From Pseudomonas viridiflava (GTDB taxonomy: Bacteria; Pseudomonadota; Gammaproteobacteria; Pseudomonadales; Pseudomonadaceae), in assembly GCF_900585905.1 (NCBI RefSeq), contig NZ_UTVH01000024.1:95627-159626 (forward strand): DNA of 64,000 nt, in the 5' to 3' direction. Below, piece after piece: positions 29,413 through 39,859 of this stretch. Made by a program: the position numbers and the translations under genes. Within the stretch, counting starts at the first letter, position 1. Every line of letters starts with the position of its first letter. Under the pieces are notes generated by a model, which was given only the letters and a program-made list of their open reading frames with translations, did not search any database and was not told the origin of the DNA.

Positions 29413-32400
29413 TCACTTGGCTCGCCCGTCAGTTGCGTTAAGCGCACTCAGCGCTTTTACGTTTGCAAGGTCGGTCAGTTTAACGCCGCCGTAGTTGCGC
29501 ACAACGAGGCTGACCTGGCCACTGGCAGTGCTCCAGTTGAAGCGCTGCTGAATGCCGTCAAGGTCGCTGACCCGAGCGCTGTCATTCATGCGCAACAGGC
29601 CCCAGCGGCCAGGGTAATCGAAGACCGTGATGCGCTCTCCAGACAAGGTCACCACTTCGAGGCGTGCGCCGGGTGAGGTGGTGGTGCCCGGCCAGGAGAA
29701 TCGGTTCCAGCTGGTCTTGCCGTTGCGATAATGCTGAGTCTGCCCATCGAGGGTGAAGATGATGTCAGTGAACAGCGCCGAAGGTTCGAGCATGATTTCA
29801 AAGCCGTTGTCACGATCCGACAGACTGGCGATCACTTCGCCCAGCGAGCTGGCCTTGTCGATGCTGTTGACCATTCGCGGGTTGACCAGCGGCACCGCCT
29901 TGGCGCCACTGCTCATGCCCAGGCCTTCACCGCCCGACAGGTTGCCGATCTCGTTACGCTTGAAGTTCGGCAACAGCCCGGACTGCGGATCGACAAACCG
30001 CTGCAGGTCCTTGACCGAAGCTTCGTTGCGGCTGTCAGGCGCGATGGGGTAACGGTGAGCCATCACCTGCTCCCATGGCTTGGCAATCTGTTGCGCCCAG
30101 GCCTTGGCAATTTGCTCGCCAGCAGGGTCACGCAGGGTTTCCCAGGCAAACTGGATAGGCAGGCTGAACAAGCCTTGCAGTGAAGCCGACAGGCCGCCCT
30201 GACTGGTATCAACCGTTGTCTCGACGTAATTGCGCACGCCAGTGACTTCGCTCGGCTGGCCCTCGAGCGTCTCGCTGATGAGCAGTTTGCTGCTCTTGCC
30301 GACGTCCTGAGAGCGCTGGATGTTGTTCATCCGCACCTTGAGCTTGCGCAGGGCCGCCAGGTAACGGTCCATGATCGTGCTGTCAGCGCCTTCGGCATTT
30401 TGTGCCGCGAAAATACGCGACACCGGCTCGAAACGTCTGGCCAGGCTACCGTCATCGATCGCAGGCAGTGGCGAAACCGGAATAGCCTCGATCGACGGCT
30501 TTTTCCCCAGCAGATTGTCGAGCCCCCAGGAGCTTTCTTCGCGCTTGCCATCACCCTGTCGCGGCTCGACGACGGCTGGCAGGTCCCACTGTGTGTTGTC
30601 GTTGACGGCAGACAGGAGACGTTTGACCGGCGAGTTCTGTACATCACTGAGCAAGGACAGCTGCTGGGTTGCATTCGCCAGGTCACTGAAGCGACGAATA
30701 CCCACACCTTGCACGAAGGTGTACCAGGATTGCGCGTAGTCTCGCTTGTAGCGCGTCATGAACTCGCGGATGAAGTTGCTCTTCTGGACAGTGCTGTCGC
30801 CGCCATCGCCATCCAGAACCCAGTCGGACTCATTGCGCAGATTGCCGGAAACCAGTTTGATCAACTCGGGTTTCACAAACTCGTTCCAGCCCTGACGGCT
30901 GAAGATTGCGGGTACAACCTCAGCGCCGTAGAGCAACTGACGCCCTGGCAAGGGCACCAGGTCGTTGAGACCGATAGCAGGAAACTGGCGACTGGACTCC
31001 AGCTGCAGCCGCAGGTACTCACGGTCTACCAGAGAACTGGAGATCATGAAAAACTTCAGGCTCTTGCGGGTTTCATCAACGAGCTGATCGTTTCGCGGCA
31101 ATGTCGGCGCCTGCCCGTTCTTGAGCAAGCGCACGTAGACCGGGACGTTGTCCTCAATCACATTTTCATTGACGGGATTGTCTGCACTGGCCGACCCCGC
31201 CCAGGCGACAGGCAAGGCCACGTCGACGAACTCGGCATCCGGGTGTGCGTCGGGTTGGGTCAAAATCAGATAAAGCTTGAGCGCGTTGTACGATTCGATG
31301 ATGGAGGCAACCTGCTTCTCATCCAGACGTCCGAGCATTTCCTCCGAGAGCGTCAGCCCGCCGGTGGTTGCCGAAAGCTCGGCAGCGTCGCTCGCCGTGG
31401 CAGGATTGCGCAACGCATCGCTGGCCTGACTGCGGGCATTGCCGACCGCGCCCCGCGCTGCGCCATTGAGGCGACTGGTGACATCACCTGCACTGCGCGG
31501 CAGGCTGCCCAATGTCGGGCGACCGGTGCCCGTGGCGCTCTGAAGGCTGCGATTGAGCAGCTTCTGGCCTTCGGTGCGCGCCCGCGCCAGTTTCCTGCCT
31601 GACTTTGTGGACGTGGGGGCAGGTGCGGCGGCGAAGCTGTTGTCCGGGTCCATGGTTCGGGCAAATTCGTTGAATTGGCGCAGGCTCACTTGCAGCGCCA
31701 GCAATGTGGGTTCAAGCGCCTGGCTGCGCAGTTGCTGCAGATAAGCCTGTTGCGTCGAGGCGTAGATTTCATCGCCACGATAAAGACCCGCGCCCAGTTG
31801 CAGCGGTACGCCGTTGAGCCGGTATTTTTCAATCAGCGTCAGTTGCGCGCGGAGCAATTCCAGGCCTTCGCCCGAAGCGAGCCTCTGGGCACGGTCCGGC
31901 GCCTGTTCCAGTCCGGTCAGCTGCTGGCGTACAGACTCGAGCCACTGGCGATTGTTCTGAAACGACAGCGCCTGCCATCCCAACCAACCCAGGCCCGCCA
32001 GTAACGCCACCGAGATCACTATCGGCCCCAGCGACTTGTCACCCCCCAACCGCGACTGGTAAATCACCAGGTCGCGATCAGGGAAGATGACCCGCCGGAA
32101 GGTATCGGTGATGAAGTAGCTGCGATCAGCTTTTGCGCCTGCCGATGCCGCTCGCTGAACATCTTCGGCATAAGGCTTGAGCGCAAATGACTCGGCCAGA
32201 TCATCCTCATAGACCGGCGTCAGCTGCTGCGCAGTCTGCAGTGCACTGGTGAAATACAAGCCTCGCAGCAACAGCGGTGTGCCGCTGTGGTTTTTCTGGG
32301 CAAAGTGCTGGAGGAATTGCTCCAGTACGCCCGAGAGCTCGGCAAAATAGTTGGGAAAATTCAACAGGGCACTGTTGGCGTCAGCGCCCAGGGCAATCAT

Positions 32401-33339
32401 CTGCGCATCGACATGGCTGCGGATATGACGATGCAGGTTCGCCATTTTGCTGTCCAGGACGGCTCGCAGACCCTGGGTGTGGATCTCCGTACGGCCAAAT
32501 GTCATGCCCAGGGGCTGCTGGCGCTCATGCAGATCCAGCCCTTCGAACGCCTGGCTGAAACCAGGCAGCTGATCGGTTTTGCTCAGCATGAGATAGATCG
32601 GCGGATTTGAATCAAGACACTCGGTGTATTCCTCGATCCGCGAGACCAGCGTGGCGGCCAGTTCGCTGCGCTCGCGGGCGCTGGATGCGAGCAGTTCGGG
32701 CAGGCTCACCACCAGCACCAGGCCGTTCACCGGCGCCTTGCGCCGCTGCTTCTTGAGCATGCGCAGGAAGTTGGCGAACTCGCTCGCCGAAGGGTCGTCA
32801 CGCAGGTAGCGGCCAGCGGTATCGATCATTACCGCGTCAGGGCTGAAATACCAGTCGCAGTGCTGCGTGCCACTCCCGGCCTCGTTCGCACTGCTGGCAA
32901 TGGTCGCAGACAGCCCGGAGCGGGTGAGCAGCGAAGTCTTGCCTGCGGCGGACATGCCGATGACCAGATACCAGGGCAGATCGTTCAGCGCCGAAGCACC
33001 GCCGCCGCCTGCGGAGCGATCGGCGCGCAACATGGCGATGGCGTGTTTGAGACGATCGCGCAGCACTTGTTGGTCGCGGAATTCACCGGCTGACTTCAAG
33101 GACCGGTCAACTTCGATCTGTACCAGGTTTTCCAGGTTGTGTTCAGTGCGTATCCGCTTGTACTGACGCAGCACGATGATCAGCACATAGAAGGCGCAGA
33201 TGATCACCATCGCTTCGCGGGTGTAGCCACGCAGCCAGCTGATGCCAGGCGCGGCCAGCCAGCAGATGACGAGGCTTGCGACCCACAGCAAAGGGACGAT
33301 GAACCAGAAACTCTTGAGCAAACGCAATAATGTCTTCAT
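29413..33339 (-). CDS. tssM: Type VI secretion membrane complex protein TssM (IcmF)
   Basis: TssM is the inner-membrane core that spans to the outer-membrane lipoprotein TssJ. The 1308-residue protein has two N-terminal helices (about 11-30 and 40-58), a Walker A motif GMSAAGKTSLLTRSG (about 130-145), a third helix near 440-460 and a large periplasmic part with the C-terminal TssJ-binding domain (LDGQTQHYRNGKTSWNRFSWPG). The length is typical. It follows tssL after 23 bases. Confidence 0.96.
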   Translation of the reverse strand: MKTLLRLLKSFWFIVPLLWVASLVICWLAAPGISWLRGYTREAMVIICAFYVLIIVLRQYKRIRTEHNLENLVQIEVDRSLKSAGEFRDQQVLRDRLKHAIAMLRADRSAGGGGASALNDLPWYLVIGMSAAGKTSLLTRSGLSATIASSANEAGSGTQHCDWYFSPDAVMIDTAGRYLRDDPSASEFANFLRMLKKQRRKAPVNGLVLVVSLPELLASSARERSELAATLVSRIEEYTECLDSNPPIYLMLSKTDQLPGFSQAFEGLDLHERQQPLGMTFGRTEIHTQGLRAVLDSKMANLHRHIRSHVDAQMIALGADANSALLNFPNYFAELSGVLEQFLQHFAQKNHSGTPLLLRGLYFTSALQTAQQLTPVYEDDLAESFALKPYAEDVQRAASAGAKADRSYFITDTFRRVIFPDRDLVIYQSRLGGDKSLGPIVISVALLAGLGWLGWQALSFQNNRQWLESVRQQLTGLEQAPDRAQRLASGEGLELLRAQLTLIEKYRLNGVPLQLGAGLYRGDEIYASTQQAYLQQLRSQALEPTLLALQVSLRQFNEFARTMDPDNSFAAAPAPTSTKSGRKLARARTEGQKLLNRSLQSATGTGRPTLGSLPRSAGDVTSRLNGAARGAVGNARSQASDALRNPATASDAAELSATTGGLTLSEEMLGRLDEKQVASIIESYNALKLYLILTQPDAHPDAEFVDVALPVAWAGSASADNPVNENVIEDNVPVYVRLLKNGQAPTLPRNDQLVDETRKSLKFFMISSSLVDREYLRLQLESSRQFPAIGLNDLVPLPGRQLLYGAEVVPAIFSRQGWNEFVKPELIKLVSGNLRNESDWVLDGDGGDSTVQKSNFIREFMTRYKRDYAQSWYTFVQGVGIRRFSDLANATQQLSLLSDVQNSPVKRLLSAVNDNTQWDLPAVVEPRQGDGKREESSWGLDNLLGKKPSIEAIPVSPLPAIDDGSLARRFEPVSRIFAAQNAEGADSTIMDRYLAALRKLKVRMNNIQRSQDVGKSSKLLISETLEGQPSEVTGVRNYVETTVDTSQGGLSASLQGLFSLPIQFAWETLRDPAGEQIAKAWAQQIAKPWEQVMAHRYPIAPDSRNEASVKDLQRFVDPQSGLLPNFKRNEIGNLSGGEGLGMSSGAKAVPLVNPRMVNSIDKASSLGEVIASLSDRDNGFEIMLEPSALFTDIIFTLDGQTQHYRNGKTSWNRFSWPGTTTSPGARLEVVTLSGERITVFDYPGRWGLLRMNDSARVSDLDGIQQRFNWSTASGQVSLVVRNYGGVKLTDLANVKALSALNATDGRAK

Positions 33340-33362
33340 GTCTTCCTGACTCGGCTACCTGA

Positions 33363-34073
33363 TCAGGCGCTGAACAGCTGGCTGATGTGTTCGGCCAGTG
33401 CGGCCACTTCCTTGCCCAATAACCAGTCGAGTGTCAGGTAGACGGCAAGGCAGACCACGGCAATGAACACCACATAAAGCCAGGTGGGCACTTCATGCTT
33501 GAGCATCTGCGAGACCTGGTCTGGCAGCGCCCAGTCGGGCGACAGTGCTTTTGGCGTCTTGCGGTAGCGGGCAATGTCCTGGCCAAGGGTGTTGGCCAGG
33601 TAGCGCAGGCTGTCGGTCTGGCCCATGAACTTGCCTTCGAAACCCAGCGCCAGGCACAGGTGATACACCTCCAGGACATCCAGATTCTGTTTGACGTCGC
33701 TGCGCAGTGCGTCGATTTTTTCGAAGAATGCCTCGCCAGCAACGTGCTGGCCAAAATGGCGGAATTGCAGGGGCTGCAACTCGAAATGCCGACGCAGTTC
33801 GTTATCTCCGGAGCGCAGCACGCTTTCATCCAGAAACGCACACAGCGCGTATTGGGTGTCTTTGACCTGCTGGGCACTGTAATTGGCGCTGCGCGCATCA
33901 CGCTCCAGATTAGCGAAAAAGGTATCTACGCTGGCCTCAAAAGCCGTTACCGACGTCACCTGACGCCCTCTGCGCACGATCAGCGCCATGCTAATGAAAT
34001 CCTGCACCAGCGTTTTCAGAGTAGGTTTTTCCGTCGTGGTCGCAGCTGCGCCTTGCATCACGGCTTCAGTCAT
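33363..34073 (-). CDS. tssL: Type VI secretion protein TssL (DotU)
   Basis: TssL joins TssM and the baseplate. The 236-residue protein has the cytoplasmic hook domain (AYQVKDTQYALCAFLDESVLRS-type segment, LEVYHLCLALGFEGKF) and a single C-terminal membrane helix (about 205-224, TWLYVVFIAVVCLAVYLTLDWLLG). It lacks a fused OmpA domain, which is supplied by the separate IcmF-OmpA protein. It overlaps tssK by four bases. Confidence 0.95.
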   Translation of the reverse strand: MTEAVMQGAAATTTEKPTLKTLVQDFISMALIVRRGRQVTSVTAFEASVDTFFANLERDARSANYSAQQVKDTQYALCAFLDESVLRSGDNELRRHFELQPLQFRHFGQHVAGEAFFEKIDALRSDVKQNLDVLEVYHLCLALGFEGKFMGQTDSLRYLANTLGQDIARYRKTPKALSPDWALPDQVSQMLKHEVPTWLYVVFIAVVCLAVYLTLDWLLGKEVAALAEHISQLFSA

Positions 34074-35413
34074 TTGAGTACCGCCATCAGTTCAAGCTTG
34101 AGATTGGTGAACGCGCTCGGCGCGTAAAACGAAATGGCCTGGGCACTCATCATTCGCTCATAGACCCGGCCATGCGGCTCTATGGAGAAGTAGTGGTTAT
34201 CCAGGCGCACGGGAATGGCGTTGGGCAGACGTGTCGAGTGGTTGAGCGTGACCCCGGGCATGGCACTGTTGACCACCACTTCGATGTCTTCCGGCGATCC
34301 GACCTTGATGGCGCGCGGCACCAGTTCCAGCAGGCTCGCACCTGGCATGTCGGCGTGCACCGAAACGTAGAAATCCGCCTCGATGAGGCGTGGGTCCAGG
34401 AGCTGCCCCTGCCAGTAGGACGGCTTGGTCTGGGTCAGGTTGATGACGATGCACTGGTTCGGGATGACATTGTCCAGCAGCACCCGGATCATCTCGTCCA
34501 GCTTGACCAGCGAGGCAGCCGGATCATGATGATCGTACTCGGGGACATCATTGAGCTGGGTGTCCAGCGAGAAGGTCAGCAGCCCGCTCGCCAGCTCCGC
34601 CAGAAACAGATAAAGCCGCTCCGGGTGCAGGCGAGGATGCGCCAGCAAGTGGGCCAGAACCGGGTACGCCCGGTTCACGGTATTGAGCAGCCAGAACAGG
34701 GTGACGTCACTGGAGCCGAACTCGGCAATCTGATCCGCGCGCTCGCGGCGGCGCCCGGAAAGCGCCTTGCTCTTGGACAGCAGCGCACCCAGGAGCCGTT
34801 TGCACAGCCCCGTCAGCGTGTCATGGCTGCCGACGTGAAGCGTGGGGTGGACAAATTGCGGATCGAGGTTGAAGCCGCCAATGCTGTTGCGCGTCAGCCG
34901 GGCGATGGGGCAATAGCTGTAGCCGTCGAGATTGTCGCCATCGATCAGCATCACCACGTTCAGGCGCAGGCTGGTGATTTCATTTTCGAGATCGCCTTCG
35001 TTCAGGTCCGGCAAAGTGTCGAACTGCTTGCGGAAGCGACGCGCACTCTTCTGCTCCTGGCCGTCTTCAACATAGTTGAGCCCAAACGGCTCCGGCAGTT
35101 TCAACGCGGCATAGACCTTGACGTCTCCACCTTTGAGCAGCGATTTCAGATCTCGGGCGGCGGGCAATGGATCGTGCTGCGGGGCATCGAAAAGACTGCC
35201 ATCCGGGAACACCAGTTTCAGCTTCTTGAGCTGCAAAGAGCCGGTGGCCAGTGCCTCTTCATCGACTTCAATGGCCTGCACGCCCCAGTGAAACGGCGTG
35301 CTGCGCAAGGTCGATTCCGCCAGCTGGTGCTGATGAAATTCGTCCTGATACTGGAAGTGCTGCGGCAAAAGAAACATGCCCTCGGACCACATCACTCGGC
35401 TCTGCTTACTCAT
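34070..35413 (-). CDS. tssK: Type VI secretion baseplate protein TssK
   Basis: TssK links the baseplate wedges to the membrane complex. The 447-residue protein starts MSKQSRVMWSEGMFLLPQHFQYQDEF, matching the invariant W-x-EGMFL-PQHFQ motif, and ends with the receptor-binding-like C-terminal domain. It overlaps tssJ and tssL by four bases on each side, so the three are translationally coupled. Confidence 0.97.
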   Translation of the reverse strand: MSKQSRVMWSEGMFLLPQHFQYQDEFHQHQLAESTLRSTPFHWGVQAIEVDEEALATGSLQLKKLKLVFPDGSLFDAPQHDPLPAARDLKSLLKGGDVKVYAALKLPEPFGLNYVEDGQEQKSARRFRKQFDTLPDLNEGDLENEITSLRLNVVMLIDGDNLDGYSYCPIARLTRNSIGGFNLDPQFVHPTLHVGSHDTLTGLCKRLLGALLSKSKALSGRRRERADQIAEFGSSDVTLFWLLNTVNRAYPVLAHLLAHPRLHPERLYLFLAELASGLLTFSLDTQLNDVPEYDHHDPAASLVKLDEMIRVLLDNVIPNQCIVINLTQTKPSYWQGQLLDPRLIEADFYVSVHADMPGASLLELVPRAIKVGSPEDIEVVVNSAMPGVTLNHSTRLPNAIPVRLDNHYFSIEPHGRVYERMMSAQAISFYAPSAFTNLKLELMAVLK

Positions 35414-36165
35414 TTAGCGCCTTCCAGTAAAGATTTGGTTTGTGAATCCACTGCACTCTTGGCGGACTCGGTGGCGGAGTCTTCGGCCTGCTGAGCTGCC
35501 GCATTGCCAATACGCTCGGTCATGGACGGGCTTGCGGGCTTGGCGGCCACACCATTGGCTTTGGAAAACTGCTCTTCATTCTTGAAGCGGTTCAGTACGT
35601 CGACGCCCCGCGCTGCGACGATGTGGTTGTTGTCGACCAGCACTCGCACCCCGTCGGATGAGAACCAGATGCCATCCTTGCGCAACGTGTTGGCATCAAA
35701 CGCCACTTTCCAGTGGCTGTTCTCGTCGGAGCGGAAGAACGCCGCGATGCCGACGTACGCTGCAGCCTTGTTCAACGGCCACTGATTTTTCTGCCCCATG
35801 CCGGGCAGCAGAATGATTTCGCGGTTGTCGATCAGCGTGTCGCCCAGGGCTTTTTTTGGATCGTCCCAGAGGTTGTCAGCATCAATGGATTCGAAGCGCT
35901 CGATGGCGCTCAGTTGATAGACGCGCAGCACCACCGACAGCGGCTTGCCGGCCTCATCGGGGTTGAGCTGGTTGCCACCGTCCGCCGTCAGCAGGACCTT
36001 CTCGCTGTCCTCGAACAGCATGTCGCCAGCCCAGGTGTCATCGACCCGCTTGGCGACACGATCAGTGACGCCACAGGCCGAGAGCGCCATAGCCATCAGC
36101 ACTGCAGACAGGCATCTGACCCAGGCTGGCTTCGAAATGTGACGACATTGACGTCTGTTGTTCAT
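35410..36165 (-). CDS. tssJ: Type VI secretion lipoprotein TssJ
   Basis: TssJ is the outer-membrane lipoprotein of the membrane complex. The 251-residue precursor has a long basic N-terminus and a lipobox MALSAC with Cys31. The mature part contains LNPDEAGKPLSVVLRVYQLSAIERFESID, the TssJ sandwich-domain motif. The C-terminal tail of about 60 residues is rich in Ala, Ser and Lys and is longer than in short TssJ proteins. Confidence 0.93.
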   Translation of the reverse strand: MNNRRQCRHISKPAWVRCLSAVLMAMALSACGVTDRVAKRVDDTWAGDMLFEDSEKVLLTADGGNQLNPDEAGKPLSVVLRVYQLSAIERFESIDADNLWDDPKKALGDTLIDNREIILLPGMGQKNQWPLNKAAAYVGIAAFFRSDENSHWKVAFDANTLRKDGIWFSSDGVRVLVDNNHIVAARGVDVLNRFKNEEQFSKANGVAAKPASPSMTERIGNAAAQQAEDSATESAKSAVDSQTKSLLEGAK

Positions 36166-36188
36166 GACTGCTACCTATGAGTGATCGG

Positions 36189-38792
36189 TCAGGTCAGGCG
36201 GTAGGCGAAGTCGCCGTCGCTGCCCAGCTCGATGGTCAGACTTTCAATCGGCTTGTCCTGCGCCATACGCTCCAGCACCCGTTGAGCGAGTTCCGGCATG
36301 AGCGTCTTGGACAGGATGTTGTCGATGTTGCGCGCGCCGCTGTCGACTTCCGTGCAGCGCTCGGCAATCGCCTTGACCAGCGCTTCGTCGTAGGTCAGCA
36401 CTGCCTGATGATTGCGCTCGAACCGCTTACGGATGCGCGCAAGCTTCAGCGCAACGATGCGTTCCAGAATGGCGTCCTTGACCGGGTAGTACGGCACGAT
36501 GGTCAGGCGTCCGAGAAACGCCGGTTTGAACACTTGATTCAACTCGTCGCGCAAGCCTTCGACAATTTCGTCCGGGGTAGGCTGCTGCTCGGTATTGAGG
36601 CACCACTGCATGATGCGATCGGTGCCGGTGTTGGAGGTCAGGATGATGACGGTGTTGCGGAAGTTGATTTCGCGCCCTTCGCCGTCGTCCAGCACGCCTT
36701 TGTCGAACACCTGGAAAAACAGCTCCAGAACATCCGGGTGGGCTTTCTCCACTTCATCGAGCAGCACTACGCTGTAAGGCTTGCGCCGCACGGCTTCGGT
36801 CAGCACGCCGCCTTCGCCGTAGCCGACATACCCTGGTGGCGAGCCCTTGAGGCTGGAAACCGTATGAGCCTCCTGATACTCGGACATGTTGATGGTGATG
36901 ACATTACGTTCACCGCCATACAGCGTGTCCGCCAGCGCCAGGGCCGTTTCGGTCTTGCCGACACCACTTGGACCCAGCAACAGGAACACGCCGATGGGCT
37001 TGTTCGGGTCCTCCATGCGCGCGCGGGAAATCTTGATGCGTTTGCCGATTTCCACCAGCGCGTGGTCCTGACCGAGAACGCGCTCCCCCAGCAAGGTGGG
37101 CAGGTTCTGGACGGTGTCGATCTCGTCGCGCAGCATCTTGCCCAGCGGGATGCCGGTCCAGCCGGAAATCACCTCGCCAATCGTGCCGCCATCGACCAGT
37201 GCATGAACCAGCGGCTGCTCGCCCTGCACGCTGAGCAGTTCGGCGCGCAGCGCGGCGATTTCGGCGGCGTCCGGCGTTTTCACATCGGCGCCGCTCAGGG
37301 CACCCAGTTTTTCGACCAGCTCAAGCTCACGTTTCCACTGCAGCTCCAGCGTCTCGCAGGTCTGCTGCTCGGCCGTCAGTTCCTGGTGCAACGTCGCCAG
37401 GCGACGGGAATGGTCGCTGCCCTTGCCTGCCTCCTGCTCAAGCACCGATATCTCGGCCTGAAGGTTGTCAATCTGCCGCTTGCAGTCCTCAAGCGCCCCA
37501 GGTTGTGATGACTGACCCAGCGCAACACGCGCGCAAGCGGTGTCCAGCACGCTGACGGCCTTGTCTGGCAACTGGCGACCGGTAATGTAGCGGTTGGACA
37601 GGCGCACGGCCTGAACCAGCGCTTCGTCCATCACCGTGACCTTGTGGTGCTCCTGCATCTTGGCCAGCAGACCGCGAAGCATGTGAATGGCTTTGTCTTC
37701 GTCAGGCTCTTCGACCTTTACCACCTGGAAGCGACGTGCCAGCGCGGCGTCCTTCTCGAAGTACTTCTTGTACTCCGCCCAGGTCGTGGCCGCGATGGTG
37801 CGCAGTTCACCACGGGCCAGTGCAGGCTTGAGCAGGTTGGCGGCATCGTTCTGACCCGCCTGCCCGCCTGAGCCGATCAGGGTATGCGCCTCGTCGATGA
37901 AGAGAATGATCGGATGCAGGCTGCGCTTGGTTTCTTCGATAACTGACTTGAGACGGTTTTCGAACTCGCCCTTCACCCCTGCCCCGGCCTGAAGCAGGCC
38001 AAGGTCCAGCGTGTGAATGGCAACGCCCTTGAGCACTGAAGGCACGTCGCCCTGCACGATGCGCAGCGCCAGGCCTTCGACAACGGCCGTCTTGCCGACG
38101 CCAGCCTCGCCGGTCAGGATAGGATTGTTCTGCCGCCGACGGGTGAGAATGTCGATCATCTGGCGGACTTCGAATTCGCGTCCCAGCACAGGGTCAATAC
38201 GCCCTTCGCGGGCGCTCTGCGTCAGGTTGACGGTGTACTGATCGAGCCCCGGGGTCTTGCCGTTGCCCTTGACCGGGCTGCCGCTGCCGGCATCGCCCTG
38301 TGCCAACGGTTTGCCGAGCCGGGTCTCTGCACTGCCCTCGATCAGGGCGTTGAGATTCACGCGCAGATCGTCGACGCTGATCTTCTCCAGCTCGGGCGCG
38401 GAAGCGATCACTACGCGGCGCAGCTGGTCATCGTCCAGCAGCGCCTGAACCAGGTAGCCGGTACGAATCTGGGCCTGGCCAAACTCGATGGAGGCCAGCA
38501 CCCAGGCCTGCTCGATCATGCGGGTGATGTGCGGAGACAGCGCAGGCGTTCGCGTATTGCCCTTCTTGAAGCTGCCCATGGCACTGACCAGCTGCGCCTG
38601 CAAGCGATCGGGCACGACATCGTAGTGGCGCAAAATGGCAGGAAGATCATTGTCATTGTTGTCCAGCAACTGCAGCAGCAGATGCTCGATCTCCACGTCG
38701 TAATGATTTTCCGACAGGCACAGTGCGGCGGCGCTTTCGGTCGCCGTGCGGCTGGTGTCGTTGAGCTTGGCAAACAGGGACTTCAGGTTCAC
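36189..38792 (-). CDS. tssH: Type VI secretion AAA+ ATPase TssH (ClpV)
   Basis: ClpV disassembles the contracted TssB/TssC sheath. The 867-residue protein has the ClpN-type N-terminal repeats, a first AAA module (Walker A GEAGVGKTA, Walker B IILFIDEAHTLIGSGG), a coiled middle domain and a second AAA module (GPSGVGKTE, VVLLDEVEKAHPDV). NFRNTVIILTSNTGTDRI is the sensor region. The first module lies near residues 200-370 and the second near 570-760. It overlaps tssG by four bases. Confidence 0.97.
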   Translation of the reverse strand: MNLKSLFAKLNDTSRTATESAAALCLSENHYDVEIEHLLLQLLDNNDNDLPAILRHYDVVPDRLQAQLVSAMGSFKKGNTRTPALSPHITRMIEQAWVLASIEFGQAQIRTGYLVQALLDDDQLRRVVIASAPELEKISVDDLRVNLNALIEGSAETRLGKPLAQGDAGSGSPVKGNGKTPGLDQYTVNLTQSAREGRIDPVLGREFEVRQMIDILTRRRQNNPILTGEAGVGKTAVVEGLALRIVQGDVPSVLKGVAIHTLDLGLLQAGAGVKGEFENRLKSVIEETKRSLHPIILFIDEAHTLIGSGGQAGQNDAANLLKPALARGELRTIAATTWAEYKKYFEKDAALARRFQVVKVEEPDEDKAIHMLRGLLAKMQEHHKVTVMDEALVQAVRLSNRYITGRQLPDKAVSVLDTACARVALGQSSQPGALEDCKRQIDNLQAEISVLEQEAGKGSDHSRRLATLHQELTAEQQTCETLELQWKRELELVEKLGALSGADVKTPDAAEIAALRAELLSVQGEQPLVHALVDGGTIGEVISGWTGIPLGKMLRDEIDTVQNLPTLLGERVLGQDHALVEIGKRIKISRARMEDPNKPIGVFLLLGPSGVGKTETALALADTLYGGERNVITINMSEYQEAHTVSSLKGSPPGYVGYGEGGVLTEAVRRKPYSVVLLDEVEKAHPDVLELFFQVFDKGVLDDGEGREINFRNTVIILTSNTGTDRIMQWCLNTEQQPTPDEIVEGLRDELNQVFKPAFLGRLTIVPYYPVKDAILERIVALKLARIRKRFERNHQAVLTYDEALVKAIAERCTEVDSGARNIDNILSKTLMPELAQRVLERMAQDKPIESLTIELGSDGDFAYRLT

Positions 38793-39859
38793 AGGGAGAC
38801 CCCATCAAAAGGAATTTGAAAAACAGCGCAACGGGATGGCTCCACGTCGACGCCCGGACGTTTGAGCCAGCCCAGCCAGCCCAGTGAAACATTGCCTTGC
38901 CGACCCAGCCGGGCGACAGGTACCGCCTCGCGCTTGAGCGTGGGCGCGAGTTGAAAATCCAGTTCTGCACCGATGTAAAATCGCACCAGTTCCACCAGCT
39001 TCTGATAGTCCTCAGTGCCCGGCTGAAAGCGCTGGTAGTCCACCAGCTCCAATGGGCCCAGCTCGATGCGTACACACGACTGGTAATCCCAGACGCGATT
39101 ACCGGCCACGGCACTCTGACCCAGCACCGCGTTCTTGCGCCCCAACTGCGTGCACTGGCCGCTATCGAGCCTCAGCCAGCGCCCGGAAAACTGCTTGATC
39201 TTGAACGGCAGCGAGAAGTAAAAGCCCAGCATGACTTCCAGGTTCAATGCGTTGCGCGGCTTCTGCGCGAACATGCCGGAAAAGTAACTGAACAGCTCAC
39301 GACGCAGGGGTGACTGACCCTTGTCGAACTTCTGTTTCTGCGCCTCTGGCCCCAACCCCACGATGTTGAGCAGGTAGCGATCAAAGTCCGAGGTGCCGTT
39401 GCGTTCGTACTCGATGTAAAACTTGTACTTCTGCCAGGCTTCATAAAACAGCGTGGTCAAGCGGTGCGAAAAAATATCCAGAAAAGCGTGGGCCGCATCG
39501 TCGCGGTACTGGATATGCCGCTCCAGCAACAGCTCGGTATATGGACGCGGCAACACGCCGGAGGGCCCGACCAGGCCCATGAACGTTACCTGCACTTCCG
39601 TCAGCGGCAGACCCGCCACGGACACCTTGCCCTCGCGCTCGAACTTGAGGTCACTGACTTCACTGGCCGGGAAGTTCAGCGACAGCTGGGAGCGAAACCG
39701 CAACGGATCTTCGTGCGGCCGGGTCTCCAGGTCCATACGCCCGGTTCTGCTGTAGTGAAGGCGGAGCAAGCGCACCAATTGAAAGAATTCGAATCGGTAC
39801 GGCTCAGCCCTCGCCTGGTCAATCAGACCAGGGGTTGATCGCCGGTTCGCGGGGGCCAT
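38789..39859 (-). CDS. tssG: Type VI secretion baseplate protein TssG
   Basis: TssG forms the baseplate wedge with TssE, TssF and TssK. The 356-residue protein has PYRFEFFQLVRLL near its start and LTEVQVTFMGLVGPSGVLPRPYTELLLER, the typical TssG motif (about residues 88-116). Its start lies 37 bases inside tssF and its stop overlaps clpV, indicating tight coupling. Confidence 0.95.
   Translation of the reverse strand: MAPANRRSTPGLIDQARAEPYRFEFFQLVRLLRLHYSRTGRMDLETRPHEDPLRFRSQLSLNFPASEVSDLKFEREGKVSVAGLPLTEVQVTFMGLVGPSGVLPRPYTELLLERHIQYRDDAAHAFLDIFSHRLTTLFYEAWQKYKFYIEYERNGTSDFDRYLLNIVGLGPEAQKQKFDKGQSPLRRELFSYFSGMFAQKPRNALNLEVMLGFYFSLPFKIKQFSGRWLRLDSGQCTQLGRKNAVLGQSAVAGNRVWDYQSCVRIELGPLELVDYQRFQPGTEDYQKLVELVRFYIGAELDFQLAPTLKREAVPVARLGRQGNVSLGWLGWLKRPGVDVEPSRCAVFQIPFDGVSL

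Noticed and set aside
36177..37508. 443-codon plus-strand frame opposite clpV
   Set aside because: It mirrors the ClpV coding sequence; GC-rich codon bias creates such long antisense frames here.
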